From: Acidimicrobiales bacterium
Lineage (GTDB): Bacteria; Actinomycetota; Acidimicrobiia; Acidimicrobiales; Ilumatobacteraceae
Length of the DNA: 64,000 bases
Reading direction: 5' to 3'
Assembly (NCBI GenBank): GCA_030828465.1
Contig: JAURCL010000005.1
Span: 1-64,000 of the forward strand
Both the position numbers and the translations under genes were made by a program. Below, in pieces: positions 34,659-42,992 of the stretch (its first letter is position 1; each line of letters starts with the position of its first letter). The notes under the pieces were generated by a model. It had not been told where the DNA came from, ran no database searches, and saw only the letters and a program-made list of their open reading frames with translations.

Positions 34659-35900
34659 TCAGGCCTCCGGGGCGACGCGACCGAGCAGTTTCGCGACCGA
34701 GTGGAGCGTCTCCGCGGCGCCACCTGTCGCGCGGAACTCGGCGAGCGCGAAGCGCATCATCGTCGGTGCTCCCCAGGAGGTGGTGGCGAGCATGGCGAGG
34801 AGTCGCGATCCGAGTGGCCTCCCCGACAGGCGAACGATCTGGCGCGCCGCCTTGTGGTGATCGGCATGGATGGCGCGGACCCGCGGCACGAAGGCCTGCA
34901 GGGCGTCGGGTGCTGTCCGCGTCGCTGCCGTCAGCACCTCTCCGGCCTCGATGCCGAGCCTGAGCGCCGCCTCGATGCCCCCTCCGGTGAGCGGACTCGC
35001 ATGACCCGCGGCGTCTCCAGCGACGAGGAAGTTGGGACCGGCGACCGGGACGATGGAGTCACCGACCGGTGTTCGGGTGCCCTCCGCTCGCTCGACAGCA
35101 TCCGCGGGATCCTCGCTGACCCCCCATGGTCCGGCAATTCGTTCGAGGAGTCGCTCCAGAAGGAGATGGAGGTTGACCGCGGTGGCGTCGCGCGCCGTCG
35201 ACGCGACCTGCACGCCGACGTTGACGGTGTTGTCGTCAACGGGGAACACCCATCCGAAGCCGGGCAGGCCGTCGCCCGGTCCGCGTTCGAGGTCGAGGTG
35301 GAACTCGATCCCGCGACGATCGGCTGAGGTGCTCTCCAGCACCACGCGGAGCGCTGAGACCGAGGGCCAGTCCTGGCGTCTCGTCGTGCCGAGCGCCCGT
35401 CCGAAGGTGCTGTTCGCGCCGTCGGCCACCAACAGGAGGTCGGCCGCCTCTGTCGACTCGACGTCGCCGTTCGCGGTCCGCACCCCGCGCACGAAGCCGC
35501 GGTCAACGATCGGTTCGAGCGCTTCGCAGCCGAGTTCGACCTCCACACCGAGCTCGCCGGCTCGGTCGAGCAGGGCCGAGTCGAGCCGAGTTCGGGACAC
35601 GACGATTCCGGAGGTGGAGCCGACTCCCGCTCCGACACCGGTCGACGTCGGCCAGCCGACACGCTGTCGGCGTCCACGGGCAACAAGGTCGATCGAGTCG
35701 ATCGGTCGACCGATCGACTCGATCTCAAGGCCGAGGGAGACGAGCAGCCGGGCAGCTCGCGGGGTGAGGAGACCTCCGCATGCCTTCTCGCTCGAGCGAT
35801 GGACACGACGCTCGATCAGTCGCGCTGAGACACCCCGTTCGGCGAGCGTGATCGCCGCGGCTGTCCCGGCGGGACCGCCCCCGATGATGAGCGGACGCAT
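34659..35900 (-). CDS. Geranylgeranyl-reductase-family FAD oxidoreductase (putative menaquinone reductase)
   Basis: A 413-aa flavoprotein with GGGPAGTAAAITLAERG (7-23), the KACGGLLTPRA motif of geranylgeranyl reductases, the FGWVFPVDDNTVNVGV substrate-domain strand and the GDAAGHASPLTGGGIEAAL FAD motif. Family members reduce isoprenoid double bonds. The nearby polyprenyl synthase and the cytochrome c and bc genes point to partial saturation of menaquinone (as MenJ), but archaeal-type lipid or chlorophyll-type roles share the fold. ATG 35900 fits the Rossmann start. It lies 28 bases downstream of the cytochrome c gene. Confidence 0.85.
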   Translation of the reverse strand: MRPLIIGGGPAGTAAAITLAERGVSARLIERRVHRSSEKACGGLLTPRAARLLVSLGLEIESIGRPIDSIDLVARGRRQRVGWPTSTGVGAGVGSTSGIVVSRTRLDSALLDRAGELGVEVELGCEALEPIVDRGFVRGVRTANGDVESTEAADLLLVADGANSTFGRALGTTRRQDWPSVSALRVVLESTSADRRGIEFHLDLERGPGDGLPGFGWVFPVDDNTVNVGVQVASTARDATAVNLHLLLERLLERIAGPWGVSEDPADAVERAEGTRTPVGDSIVPVAGPNFLVAGDAAGHASPLTGGGIEAALRLGIEAGEVLTAATRTAPDALQAFVPRVRAIHADHHKAARQIVRLSGRPLGSRLLAMLATTSWGAPTMMRFALAEFRATGGAAETLHSVAKLLGRVAPEA

Positions 35901-35928
35901 TCCGTCGCCACCCGGGGGCACCCGGAGA

Positions 35929-36759
35929 TCAGTCGGCCCCGGCCGGCGACCCGGAGGCCGGGCCGTCGCCGACGGCGAGGATGCCGTCATGCATCTCGTG
36001 AAGAGTGGCGAGGGAAGCGCCCTCCTCGAGCTCAAGGAAGTACTCGGAGCTCTCCGAGCACCAGTGCTCGAACTCGTCGCCCCACTCTTCTGAGCCGGAG
36101 TCCGCTCCACCGAGGGTGTAGCGCTCGTGGCACACGACCGAGAGGATCTCGTAGTCGGTCAACGCGCCTTCGAAGCCGGGCATCGCGCCGCGGGCCCCCG
36201 TGACATGCGGACCGCCGGGTCGATCCGGGTTGCCGTAGATCTCCACGCCGGCGACGTTGTATGCACCCGTGCCGTAGAGCACGTATCGGAGCTGGTCCTC
36301 GATGTTCGGGAAGGTGAGGAGCACCTCGCCCTCGGTGAAGGCGTAGCCGACGCCGCCTCCTCCGGCTCCGCCGTGGCAGGCCGCACAGTTCGCGTATATC
36401 TCGGCGCCCATGGCGAGTGGACCGCTGGCCTCCTCGGCCTGGGCGGTCACCGAGCGCACGTACATGAATGTCCAGATCGGAAGGAGCGCCAGCGCTGCCA
36501 TCGCCCAGAACGGCACCTTGCGTCGCGCGCGGTAGGCAGCGACGACCGGAGAGTCGGGCTTCGGTGGCGGGGGCTCCGACGGTGCGGCCGCCGCCGTTCT
36601 CGGCGCGGGGCCGGTGGAGGCAGGCGTCGTTGAGGCAGCCGCGGCGGGGGCGGTGTCCTTCGTGGTGGCCACCTCGGTTCCAGGGCTCTCCGAACTGCCG
36701 CCGGCCGCGGCGCGGCGGTCTCGGCTTCGCTTCAGCAAGTGTTCGGGAATCTCGGTCAC
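35929..36759 (-). CDS. Membrane-anchored mono-heme cytochrome c with IPEHLL N-terminal motif
   Basis: A 276-aa protein from GTG 36759, preceded by GAGAGG as ribosome binding site. The cytoplasmic N-terminus begins TEIPEHLLKRSRDRR and continues Ala/Pro-rich to about residue 80. One membrane helix (about 83-100) leads to an extracytoplasmic cytochrome c domain with CAACH (125-129) and a likely Met ligand in GAMPGFEG. It ends with an acidic tail. The IPEHLL start is nearly identical to that of the cytochrome b subunit IV protein encoded divergently at 38938, suggesting the two belong to one complex. It would carry electrons away from the quinol oxidase complex (inference). Confidence 0.88.
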   Translation of the reverse strand: MTEIPEHLLKRSRDRRAAAGGSSESPGTEVATTKDTAPAAAASTTPASTGPAPRTAAAAPSEPPPPKPDSPVVAAYRARRKVPFWAMAALALLPIWTFMYVRSVTAQAEEASGPLAMGAEIYANCAACHGGAGGGGVGYAFTEGEVLLTFPNIEDQLRYVLYGTGAYNVAGVEIYGNPDRPGGPHVTGARGAMPGFEGALTDYEILSVVCHERYTLGGADSGSEEWGDEFEHWCSESSEYFLELEEGASLATLHEMHDGILAVGDGPASGSPAGAD

Positions 36760-37215
36760 GCTGGTCCTCTCGAAGGGGTGTCGTCCGTGTCGGGTTCGAT
36801 CGTCTTGCGACTCGCTCATCGGACCGTTGTCGCGCCTCCACGATAGACGGCGCGACGGCGATCCGGCGAAACCCATGGGAGTCGTCGATCCCGAATTATC
36901 GACCGCTGTCGGAACAACGTCGGAGAGAACTTGCGCACAACCCCGCATGGGGTCGGGGGGCTGCTGGCAGACTGTTGGTCGACCGATCGCGAGGAGCGTT
37001 TCGGTCACCGACATAGAGATCGACAGCAAGACCGAGACGACCACCGGTCGTTGGTCCATCCGGGCTGAGTCGACCGCCGCCGACGCGGTGACGGAATGGC
37101 TCTAACGGGTGGTCCCCCGACTACAGTTGGACGGGAGTGCGGACGGCCCGGCTCGCCGGCAGCCCACCCCCGATCGATCACGAGCACGAGAGAACGAAAG
37201 GCAGCGCGACGAGTC
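36760..37215. promoter_or_regulatory. 456-base divergent intergenic region between cytochrome c and bc-complex genes
   Basis: No convincing gene lies here; open frames on both strands are extensions of the flanking genes or low-quality shadows. It must hold the promoters for the cytochrome c/reductase pair (minus) and for the respiratory array (plus). A GATAAT hexamer on the minus strand (about 36895-36900) and TACAGT on the plus strand (about 37122-37127) are possible -10 elements without good -35 partners. GGAAC at about 36920 resembles an ECF-type -35. A purine-rich GAGAGAACGAAAGG stretch at 37188-37201 precedes the plus-strand start. Confidence 0.4.
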
Positions 37216-37698
37216 ATGTTCGCCTTCAACTGGAACGTCCTGGAGTGGCCCGGGATGAACACCGCCTTCCTCGTCTCGTTCATCGCCTCGAATCTCCTCG
37301 CCTTCGCGGTCATCCCCTATGGCAAGCGCCGGCCGCTCGGCACGCCGATGTCGTGGGGTGAGGCGATGCTCGGCTCCACGTACGTGTTCGGCGTGATGTT
37401 CCTCGCTTTCGGGATCGTCCCGCATCAGTGGATCGACCACGCCGACAAGGACCTCGGGTGGGACCGCACCAAGATCATCTACGGGCCGGGCGGAATCCTG
37501 AAGCCCCAGGCCCTCGACGGCTGGTTCCCGTTCACCCTGCAGTACGAGGCGATCCGCGACATCGTGGTCGTCGTCATCCACGCGTATTACTTCGGACTCG
37601 TGATCTTCCTGTGGTCCTACTGGCAGAAGCGCGGCAAGGACATCAGCACCGAACTTGACACCAGCACGTATGGACGCCCACTGGTGAAGAAGGCCTGA
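37216..37698 (+). CDS. Small multi-pass membrane protein of the bc-complex operon
   Basis: A 160-aa protein with about three membrane helices (MNTAFLVSFIASNLLAFAVI, STYVFGVMFLAFGIV, VVVVIHAYYFGLVIFLWSYW). Conserved-looking His/Asp residues (VPHQWIDHADKD, VVIHAYYFG) lie at helix ends, which could be ligands or quinone-site residues (inference). ATG 37216 was chosen over an upstream frame because the hydrophobic protein begins there. The ferredoxin gene follows after 1 base, so it is the first gene of the respiratory array. I do not recognise the family. Confidence 0.75.
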   Translation: MFAFNWNVLEWPGMNTAFLVSFIASNLLAFAVIPYGKRRPLGTPMSWGEAMLGSTYVFGVMFLAFGIVPHQWIDHADKDLGWDRTKIIYGPGGILKPQALDGWFPFTLQYEAIRDIVVVVIHAYYFGLVIFLWSYWQKRGKDISTELDTSTYGRPLVKKA

Positions 37699-37699
37699 T

Positions 37700-38113
37700 A
37701 TGGCGAAGACCGACGCCAACCCCCCGATGATGCCGTTCACGGACGAGTACACGCTCGTTGAGGTGGACGCCGACTACTTGACCAGGGCGGTCAAGCCGAA
37801 GCAGTTCATCCATATCGATCAGACCGAGTGCATCATGTGCGAGGGCTGCGTCGACATCTGCCCGTGGAAGTGCATCCACATGGTGCAGCCCGAGGCGATC
37901 GTCGAGTCCGAGGGAACCGAGCGGCCCGGTGACGACCCCTCCGACAACGTGGTCTTCATCATCGACGACGACATCTGCACCCGTTGCGCCCTGTGCGTGG
38001 ACCGCTGCCCGACCGGGGTCATCATCCTCGGCAAGGTGGGCCCCGCCACCTCGGCGGGCGATTCGCATACTCGAACCAACAACCATGGCTATGCCTACGG
38101 CATGCGACTCTGA
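37700..38113 (+). CDS. Two-cluster [4Fe-4S] ferredoxin of the bc-complex operon
   Basis: A 137-aa ferredoxin-like protein. Cluster motif one is CIMCEGCVDICP (Cys 44, 47, 50, 54) and motif two is CTRCALCVDRCP (Cys 93, 96, 99, 103). A 38-residue linker separates them, longer than in small ferredoxins, and an extra Cys at 58 replaces the usual Pro-Ala context. It has no membrane helix or signal peptide, so it would act in the cytoplasm. Its position between a membrane protein and cytochrome b6 suggests it is a subunit or electron donor/acceptor of that complex, which is not standard for actinobacterial cytochrome bcc. Confidence 0.92.
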   Translation: MAKTDANPPMMPFTDEYTLVEVDADYLTRAVKPKQFIHIDQTECIMCEGCVDICPWKCIHMVQPEAIVESEGTERPGDDPSDNVVFIIDDDICTRCALCVDRCPTGVIILGKVGPATSAGDSHTRTNNHGYAYGMRL

Positions 38114-38136
38114 CACCATCCGGAACGAGAACTGAC

Positions 38137-38922
38137 ATGGCAAAGATCATCGACGAGACATCTCGCCCCACCGCCAAGGAGCGATTCCAGCAGACGGTCG
38201 ACTCCGTCCAGGGAAGCCAAGCTTGGGCGAGCATCTTCCGACCGGGCTCCATCTTCCGCAAGGGCTACACCGACAGCCCCAGGAACCGCAGCTACGTGGT
38301 TATGAACTCGGTTCTCTACCACCTGCACCCAGTGAAGGTGAAGCGTCATGCGGTCAAGGTGAGCTACACGCTCTGCCTCGGCGGGCTGAGCTTCTTCCTC
38401 TTCATCTTGCTCACGGTGACGGGCATCTTCCTGATGTTCTTCTACCGGCCCGAGGCGACCGCCGCGTGGGACGACATCTCCAACCTGCAGACCTCGGTCA
38501 CCTTCGGACTGCTGGTGAGAAACATGCATCGATGGGGTGCGCACCTCATGGTGCTCGCGGTCTTCCTGCACATGTCGCGCGTCTTCTACCACGGGGCCTA
38601 CAAACCGCCTCGCGAGTTCAACTGGGTGATCGGCGTGATCCTGCTCACGCTCACCCTGCTGCTGTCGTTCACCGGCTACCTGCTGCCGTGGGACCAGCTG
38701 GCACTCTGGGCGGTCGCGGTCGGCACCAACATGATGGGGTACACCCCGGTGTTCGGCCAGGAGGTCAGATTCGTTCTGCTCGGTGGAGCCGAGATCGGAT
38801 CGGAGACCCTGCTCCGTTGGTATGTGCTCCACGTGCTCTTCTTCCCGTTCATCATCGTCATCTTCATGGCGATCCACTTCTGGCGCGTCCGCAAGGACGG
38901 CGGCATCAGCGGACCGCTGTGA
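38137..38922 (+). CDS. Cytochrome b6-type subunit of a quinol:cytochrome c oxidoreductase
   Basis: A 261-aa four-helix cytochrome b. Heme-ligand His pairs are H131/H232 and H145/H247, with the same spacings as b6 of chloroplasts (14 within helix B, 15 within helix D, 101 and 102 between). Cys80 in YTLCLGG lies 51 residues before the first His, exactly as Cys35 before His86 in b6. In b6f that Cys holds the covalent heme c_i. YKPPREFNWV and GYLLPWDQ are core motifs. The N-terminal 70 residues are hydrophilic. The split from subunit IV contrasts with the fused QcrB of typical actinobacteria. Confidence 0.95.
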   Translation: MAKIIDETSRPTAKERFQQTVDSVQGSQAWASIFRPGSIFRKGYTDSPRNRSYVVMNSVLYHLHPVKVKRHAVKVSYTLCLGGLSFFLFILLTVTGIFLMFFYRPEATAAWDDISNLQTSVTFGLLVRNMHRWGAHLMVLAVFLHMSRVFYHGAYKPPREFNWVIGVILLTLTLLLSFTGYLLPWDQLALWAVAVGTNMMGYTPVFGQEVRFVLLGGAEIGSETLLRWYVLHVLFFPFIIVIFMAIHFWRVRKDGGISGPL

Positions 38923-38937
38923 TCGGAGGCTGACCGA

Positions 38938-39711
38938 ATGACCGAGATCCCCGAACACCTCTTGAAGCGAGCCCAGGCGGCTCGAGAGAAGGCTGCCGAG
39001 TCCTCAGCGGAACCGGCGGGTGAGACGGCTGCCCCCGCGGCTGAGGCCGACTCCCGTATCCCCGCCCACCTCCTCGAGCGCTCCAAGGCCGCCCGCACGA
39101 AGGCGGCCGGTGGCGATGACGACGCGGGGGGCGGCGTCGCCGTCGCCGACAAGGTCGCGGCAGCTGTGGCCACCCCTGCAGCCGGCGGCGGCGTGCCGGT
39201 CGGCGCGGGTCCCGGAGGTCACACTCAGCGCCTGCTCACCGTGGTCAAGTCGGGTTCGATCCAAGAGGTCAAGGCTCAGCCCGTCGACAAGGTCCACACC
39301 TGGCCGCACCTGCTCGCCGCAGAGTTCGTGGCTTCCCTCGCCTGCCTGGTGTTCACGTTCCTCTTCTCGATCTGGGTGAACGCGCCGCTGCTCCAGTTGG
39401 CGAACAACAACCAGACGCCGAACCCCTCGAAGGCCCCGTGGTACTTCCTCGGTCTGCAGGAGTTGCTGACGATGTTCCACCCGATGGTCGCCGGTGTGAC
39501 CATTCCTGGTGTTGGCATCATCATGTTGATCTTCGCCCCGTACATCGACAAGAACCCGTCGAACAAGCCTGAGGATCGCAAGTTCGCGACCTCGCTCATG
39601 ACCGTGCACCTCATGTTCTGGGCGGTGCTCGTGATGATCGGCTCGTTCTTCCGGGGCCCCGGATTCAACTTCACGCTGCCGTGGCGTGACGGACTGTTCT
39701 TCGAGCTCTGA
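38938..39711 (+). CDS. Cytochrome b subunit IV-type protein with duplicated IPEHLL extension
   Basis: A 257-aa protein. The C-terminal 130 residues are the three-helix C-terminal part of cytochrome b, with the quinol-site motif NPSKAPWYFLGLQELL (KAPWY in place of PEWY). The N-terminal 120 residues are a hydrophilic, Ala-rich extension with two copies of an IPxHLLxR motif: TEIPEHLLKRAQAAR (2-16) and SRIPAHLLERSKAAR (about 40-54). The same motif starts the divergent cytochrome c. GGAGG lies upstream of the ATG. It pairs with the b6 subunit just upstream. Confidence 0.93.
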   Translation: MTEIPEHLLKRAQAAREKAAESSAEPAGETAAPAAEADSRIPAHLLERSKAARTKAAGGDDDAGGGVAVADKVAAAVATPAAGGGVPVGAGPGGHTQRLLTVVKSGSIQEVKAQPVDKVHTWPHLLAAEFVASLACLVFTFLFSIWVNAPLLQLANNNQTPNPSKAPWYFLGLQELLTMFHPMVAGVTIPGVGIIMLIFAPYIDKNPSNKPEDRKFATSLMTVHLMFWAVLVMIGSFFRGPGFNFTLPWRDGLFFEL

Positions 39712-39730
39712 GGTCGAGGAGGGAACCACA

Positions 39731-40597
39731 TTGAGCGCAACCTCAGTCATCATCATCGCGGTGGTCGCCGTCGTCGTCCTCGGCGGCGCGGCCTTCGCCT
39801 CGCTCGCGCGTCGCTCCGATGTGCGGGGCGCCGGAGCCCTGAGCGACGAGACCGTCGCCCGTGACCGAGCCGCTCGCAAGGCTCGCCAGACGGCCGAGAG
39901 CGGGCCGACCGCTGCCTCGGTTGAGGCCGAGGGAGTCGCCGCTCGCGCTGGCACCTCCGTCGCGGTCGCCGAGGATCGCGCTCCGGTCCCGTTCGTGCCC
40001 GCCGACCCGGAGGCCATTGGGGTAAGCCGTCGGCAGTTCTTCAACCGCGCGACGATCTCCCTCATGTCAGCCGGTATCGGTGCCTTCGCGGCGGCCTCGT
40101 TCGTCGCGTTTCTCTGGCCGACGAAGACCGGTGGATTCGGTGGCAAGGTGTCGATCGGCCGCTACGACGACGTGGTGAGCGGCATCCGGTCGGGTCGCGG
40201 GTTCTTCTACGCCCCCGAAGCCCGCGCGTGGATCACCGAATACCCGGTCGATGTGGTGCCGAAGGCCGAGGGGATCTACAAGGAATCCCTCATGCCTGGG
40301 CTGCAGCGCGGCCTGATCGCGTCGTACCAGAAGTGCCCGCACCTCGGCTGCCGCGTTCCAGAGTGCTCCTCCAGCCAGTGGTTCGAGTGCGGCTGTCATG
40401 GATCGATGTACAACCGAGTCGGCGAGAAGAAGGGCGGACCCGCTCCTCGAGGTCTCGACCACTTCCCCCTCGAGTTCTCGGCGTCGGGTGAGGTGTTCGT
40501 CGACACCGGCACCATCGTTCAGGGTGTCCCGATCGGTGTGAACACCACCGGTCAGGAGGCCGAGGGACCGCATTGCGTGGGAGCGAGTGATCACTGA
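39731..40597 (+). CDS. Rieske [2Fe-2S] protein of the b6-type complex
   Basis: A 288-aa Rieske protein from a TTG at 39731, supported by GAGGAGGG nine bases upstream. An N-terminal membrane helix (about 4-24) and a charged linker precede a twin-arginine motif (SRRQFFNRA, 99-107) with a second helix (about 108-130). Cluster ligands are in CPHLGC (202-207) and CGCHGS (220-225). Tat-dependent export of the folded cluster domain is expected. It accepts an electron from quinol at the outer site and passes it to cytochrome c. The next gene starts on the last base of its stop. Confidence 0.94.
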   Translation: MSATSVIIIAVVAVVVLGGAAFASLARRSDVRGAGALSDETVARDRAARKARQTAESGPTAASVEAEGVAARAGTSVAVAEDRAPVPFVPADPEAIGVSRRQFFNRATISLMSAGIGAFAAASFVAFLWPTKTGGFGGKVSIGRYDDVVSGIRSGRGFFYAPEARAWITEYPVDVVPKAEGIYKESLMPGLQRGLIASYQKCPHLGCRVPECSSSQWFECGCHGSMYNRVGEKKGGPAPRGLDHFPLEFSASGEVFVDTGTIVQGVPIGVNTTGQEAEGPHCVGASDH

Positions 40598-41658
40598 TGC
40601 TGGCCCTGACCACCACCAACATCGCCTGGCTCCTGCTGCTCGTCATCTCGACGGGCTTTATCGTCTACGCGGTTCTCAACATCCGCCAGTCGAGGGCCGA
40701 ACTCGGCTCGGAGATCGAACTCGCTCCGAACCGCAAGGAGTACTACGACGACGAGACGCTGGAAGGAAGCCGACTTGAGCGCGTCCAGTTGCTCGGGGTG
40801 CTCCTCCTCGTGGTGGTCGTGATCGGTCTCCCCGTGTACTGGGTGCTCGAGCCCGGGCGTCAGGCCGGAGCAGTCGAGGCCAAGGAGGAGATCTTCACCG
40901 AGTGGGGTCGTCGCCTGTTCGCGCCGACCGCCGAGGGCGGGTTCAACTGCGCCGGCTGTCACGGCGGGTACGCCGGTGGCGGTGGCGAAGCGGCCTGGAA
41001 CATCACCGACGCGAAGACCGGTGAGGTCGAAGCCGTCAACTGGAAGGCTCCGGCACTCGACACGATCTTCTACCGATTCGACGAGGACGAGGTCCGCTTC
41101 ATCCTCGTCTACGGCCGCCCGTTCTCGCCGATGAGCCCCTGGGGTCTCGAGGGTGGCGGTCCGATGAACGATCAGCAGATCGACACCCTCATCACGTACC
41201 TCTGGTCGATCCAGGTCGAGCGGGAAGACTGCGGTGTCGGTGAGGATGACGCGCGGAGTTGCCCGTCGGGACACCTGCCGTCCGATATGCAGGACGACAT
41301 TGAGACCCGTGCCCGCCAACTCGTCGCCGATGGCACCTACACCTCATACGGCGAGGCGCTCTTCAACCTTGACCTCGGTAGCGGCGCATACAGCTGCGCT
41401 CGGTGCCACACGCCCGGTTGGAGCTGGGGCGATCCGGGAGTGACCGGTCAGGGCGGTTTCGGGTGGAACCTCACCGGCGGCAAGGCGAACACGGTCTTCC
41501 CGAATGAGGACGACATGATCGACTTCATCAGGAACGGCTCGGTCTACGGCGCCAAGTACGGCGTGCAGGGCCAAGGGAGCGGCCGGATGCCCGGTTTCGG
41601 AGCCATGCTCACCGACGAGCAACTCACCGCCGTCGTCGAATACGTGCGGGGTCTGTGA
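40597..41658 (+). CDS. Membrane-anchored di-heme cytochrome c
   Basis: A 353-aa protein. Two N-terminal membrane helices (about 6-28 and 64-84) precede two cytochrome c domains with CAGCH (118-122) and CARCH (267-271). Likely axial Met residues lie in PMSPWG and GRMPGFG. It takes the place of QcrC in the actinobacterial bcc complex but has two N-terminal helices and a different domain arrangement. Overlap of 1 base with the Rieske stop and TGATG with the next gene show tight coupling. It is the likely electron outlet of the complex. Confidence 0.92.
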   Translation: MLALTTTNIAWLLLLVISTGFIVYAVLNIRQSRAELGSEIELAPNRKEYYDDETLEGSRLERVQLLGVLLLVVVVIGLPVYWVLEPGRQAGAVEAKEEIFTEWGRRLFAPTAEGGFNCAGCHGGYAGGGGEAAWNITDAKTGEVEAVNWKAPALDTIFYRFDEDEVRFILVYGRPFSPMSPWGLEGGGPMNDQQIDTLITYLWSIQVEREDCGVGEDDARSCPSGHLPSDMQDDIETRARQLVADGTYTSYGEALFNLDLGSGAYSCARCHTPGWSWGDPGVTGQGGFGWNLTGGKANTVFPNEDDMIDFIRNGSVYGAKYGVQGQGSGRMPGFGAMLTDEQLTAVVEYVRGL

Positions 41659-42485
41659 TGCTCTCAATACTGCTCGCGGTCAACTGGGAACCGGAACTGC
41701 GCGGTCTCCTCACCGTCGTCCTCGGCCTCGTCGCCTTCATGGGCTCGGTGTATCTCATCCTCGGCACCAACCTCGGCGCCCGACTCGGCTTCCTCGTCGC
41801 GCTCACCGGGCTCGCCGGGTGGATGGCGCTCATGGGGGCCATCTGGTGGATCTACGGCATCGGGCTGAAGGGGGAGGATCCCTCTTGGCAGCAGGTGCCC
41901 GGACGCACCGTCATCCAAGATCCCGATGGACTCTTTCAGGCAGGTGTTTTCGAGCAACGGCTCGCCGTCTCCGCGGACGCGCCGCTCGACGTTCTGGCTG
42001 ACGGCATCGTCGACCAGTTCGTCGAAGAGGGCTGGACCGTCGTGGCCGATACCGACCCGGCCTTTGGTCAGGCGGAGTCGTCGGCGACCGTCTTCCTCGA
42101 GGAAGAGGGGGCCTTCGCGCCGGGTGAGTTCGATGTCACCCACGTCTATGAGATCGGTGGCGAGGCCTATCCGAAGATCCTCGGACTCGACGCGCTGGAT
42201 CAGATCGCTTTCTTCCACCGGCCGTACTACACGGTGGTCGAAGTGGCGCCTTACATACCGCTCAGAGACGAGCCCGGCCGCGCTCCGACAGCACCCGAGA
42301 TCGATACGAGTCGTGAGCGTCAGTACGTCTACATGATCCGCGACCTCGGATCTCGCCGCGAGCCCGCGGCGCTCATCACCATCGGTTCGACGATCGTGTT
42401 CCTCGCGCTCTGCTGGATGCTCCATCGACGGGATCGGTTCGTGGCCGAGAATCTGGAACGGAAGGCGATCGCCACGTCGGCGTGA
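41658..42485 (+). CDS. Membrane protein of unknown function between bc and nuo genes
   Basis: A 275-aa protein with two helices at the N-terminus (about 14-36 and 42-64) and one near the C-terminus (ALITIGSTIVFLALCWML). A 170-residue acidic soluble domain between them lacks metal-binding motifs. It starts at ATG in the TGATG junction with the di-heme cytochrome gene and overlaps nuoA by GTGA, so it physically joins the two respiratory operons. I do not recognise the family; an assembly or supercomplex linker role is only inference. Confidence 0.75.
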   Translation: MLSILLAVNWEPELRGLLTVVLGLVAFMGSVYLILGTNLGARLGFLVALTGLAGWMALMGAIWWIYGIGLKGEDPSWQQVPGRTVIQDPDGLFQAGVFEQRLAVSADAPLDVLADGIVDQFVEEGWTVVADTDPAFGQAESSATVFLEEEGAFAPGEFDVTHVYEIGGEAYPKILGLDALDQIAFFHRPYYTVVEVAPYIPLRDEPGRAPTAPEIDTSRERQYVYMIRDLGSRREPAALITIGSTIVFLALCWMLHRRDRFVAENLERKAIATSA

Positions 42486-42979
42486 CCTCGACGATGTCCC
42501 AGTACCTCCCCATTGTCGTACTGCTCATCCTGGCGACGCTCTTCGGAGCGTTGAGTTTCGTGGCATCCCGACTGCTCGCGCCGCGCCGGCCCTCGGTTGC
42601 CAAGGAGGCCCCATACGAGTGTGGGATCGTGCCGAGCCGCGAGCCGCCTGAGCGCTTCCCGGTGAGCTTCTACATCGTCGCGATGCTCTTCATCATGTTC
42701 GACATCGAGATCATCTTCCTCTACCCCTATGCGGTGGAGCGCGGCGCCCTCGGCGCCTTCGGCTTCTGGGCGATCCTCGGCTTCTCGCTCGTGTTCTTCC
42801 TCACCTTCGTCTACGAGGTGGCGAGGGGAGGACTCGACTGGGGGCCTCTCCAGCGCTACCGAGACCTCACGGTCGACGCCGCGATGGTGTCGGCGGGACG
42901 CGACTCCTCGTCGACGATCCGTCGGGTCGGCCTCGAGGGACGCACCCCGTCCGATGATGGATCGGAGGCGGCCGCCTAG
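42482..42979 (+). CDS. nuoA: NADH-quinone oxidoreductase subunit A
   Basis: A 165-aa three-helix membrane subunit of complex I. The family signature [11 protein letters not shown] is present, and so is [23 protein letters not shown], including the acidic residues near the quinone channel. A 40-residue hydrophilic C-terminal tail is longer than usual. Start is GTG 42482 overlapping the previous stop, with ATG 42494 possible. First gene of a complete nuoA-N set. Confidence 0.94.
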   Translation: MTSTMSQYLPIVVLLILATLFGALSFVASRLLAPRRPSVAKEAPYECGIVPSREPPERFPVSFYIVAMLFIMFDIEIIFLYPYAVERGALGAFGFWAILGFSLVFFLTFVYEVARGGLDWGPLQRYRDLTVDAAMVSAGRDSSSTIRRVGLEGRTPSDDGSEAAA

Positions 42980-42992
42980 TCGGCCGATCGTC

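Noticed and set aside
36760-37215. An extra small gene in the 456-base gap
   Set aside because: The open frames present are extensions of neighbours or have no domain, no ribosome binding site and poor composition.
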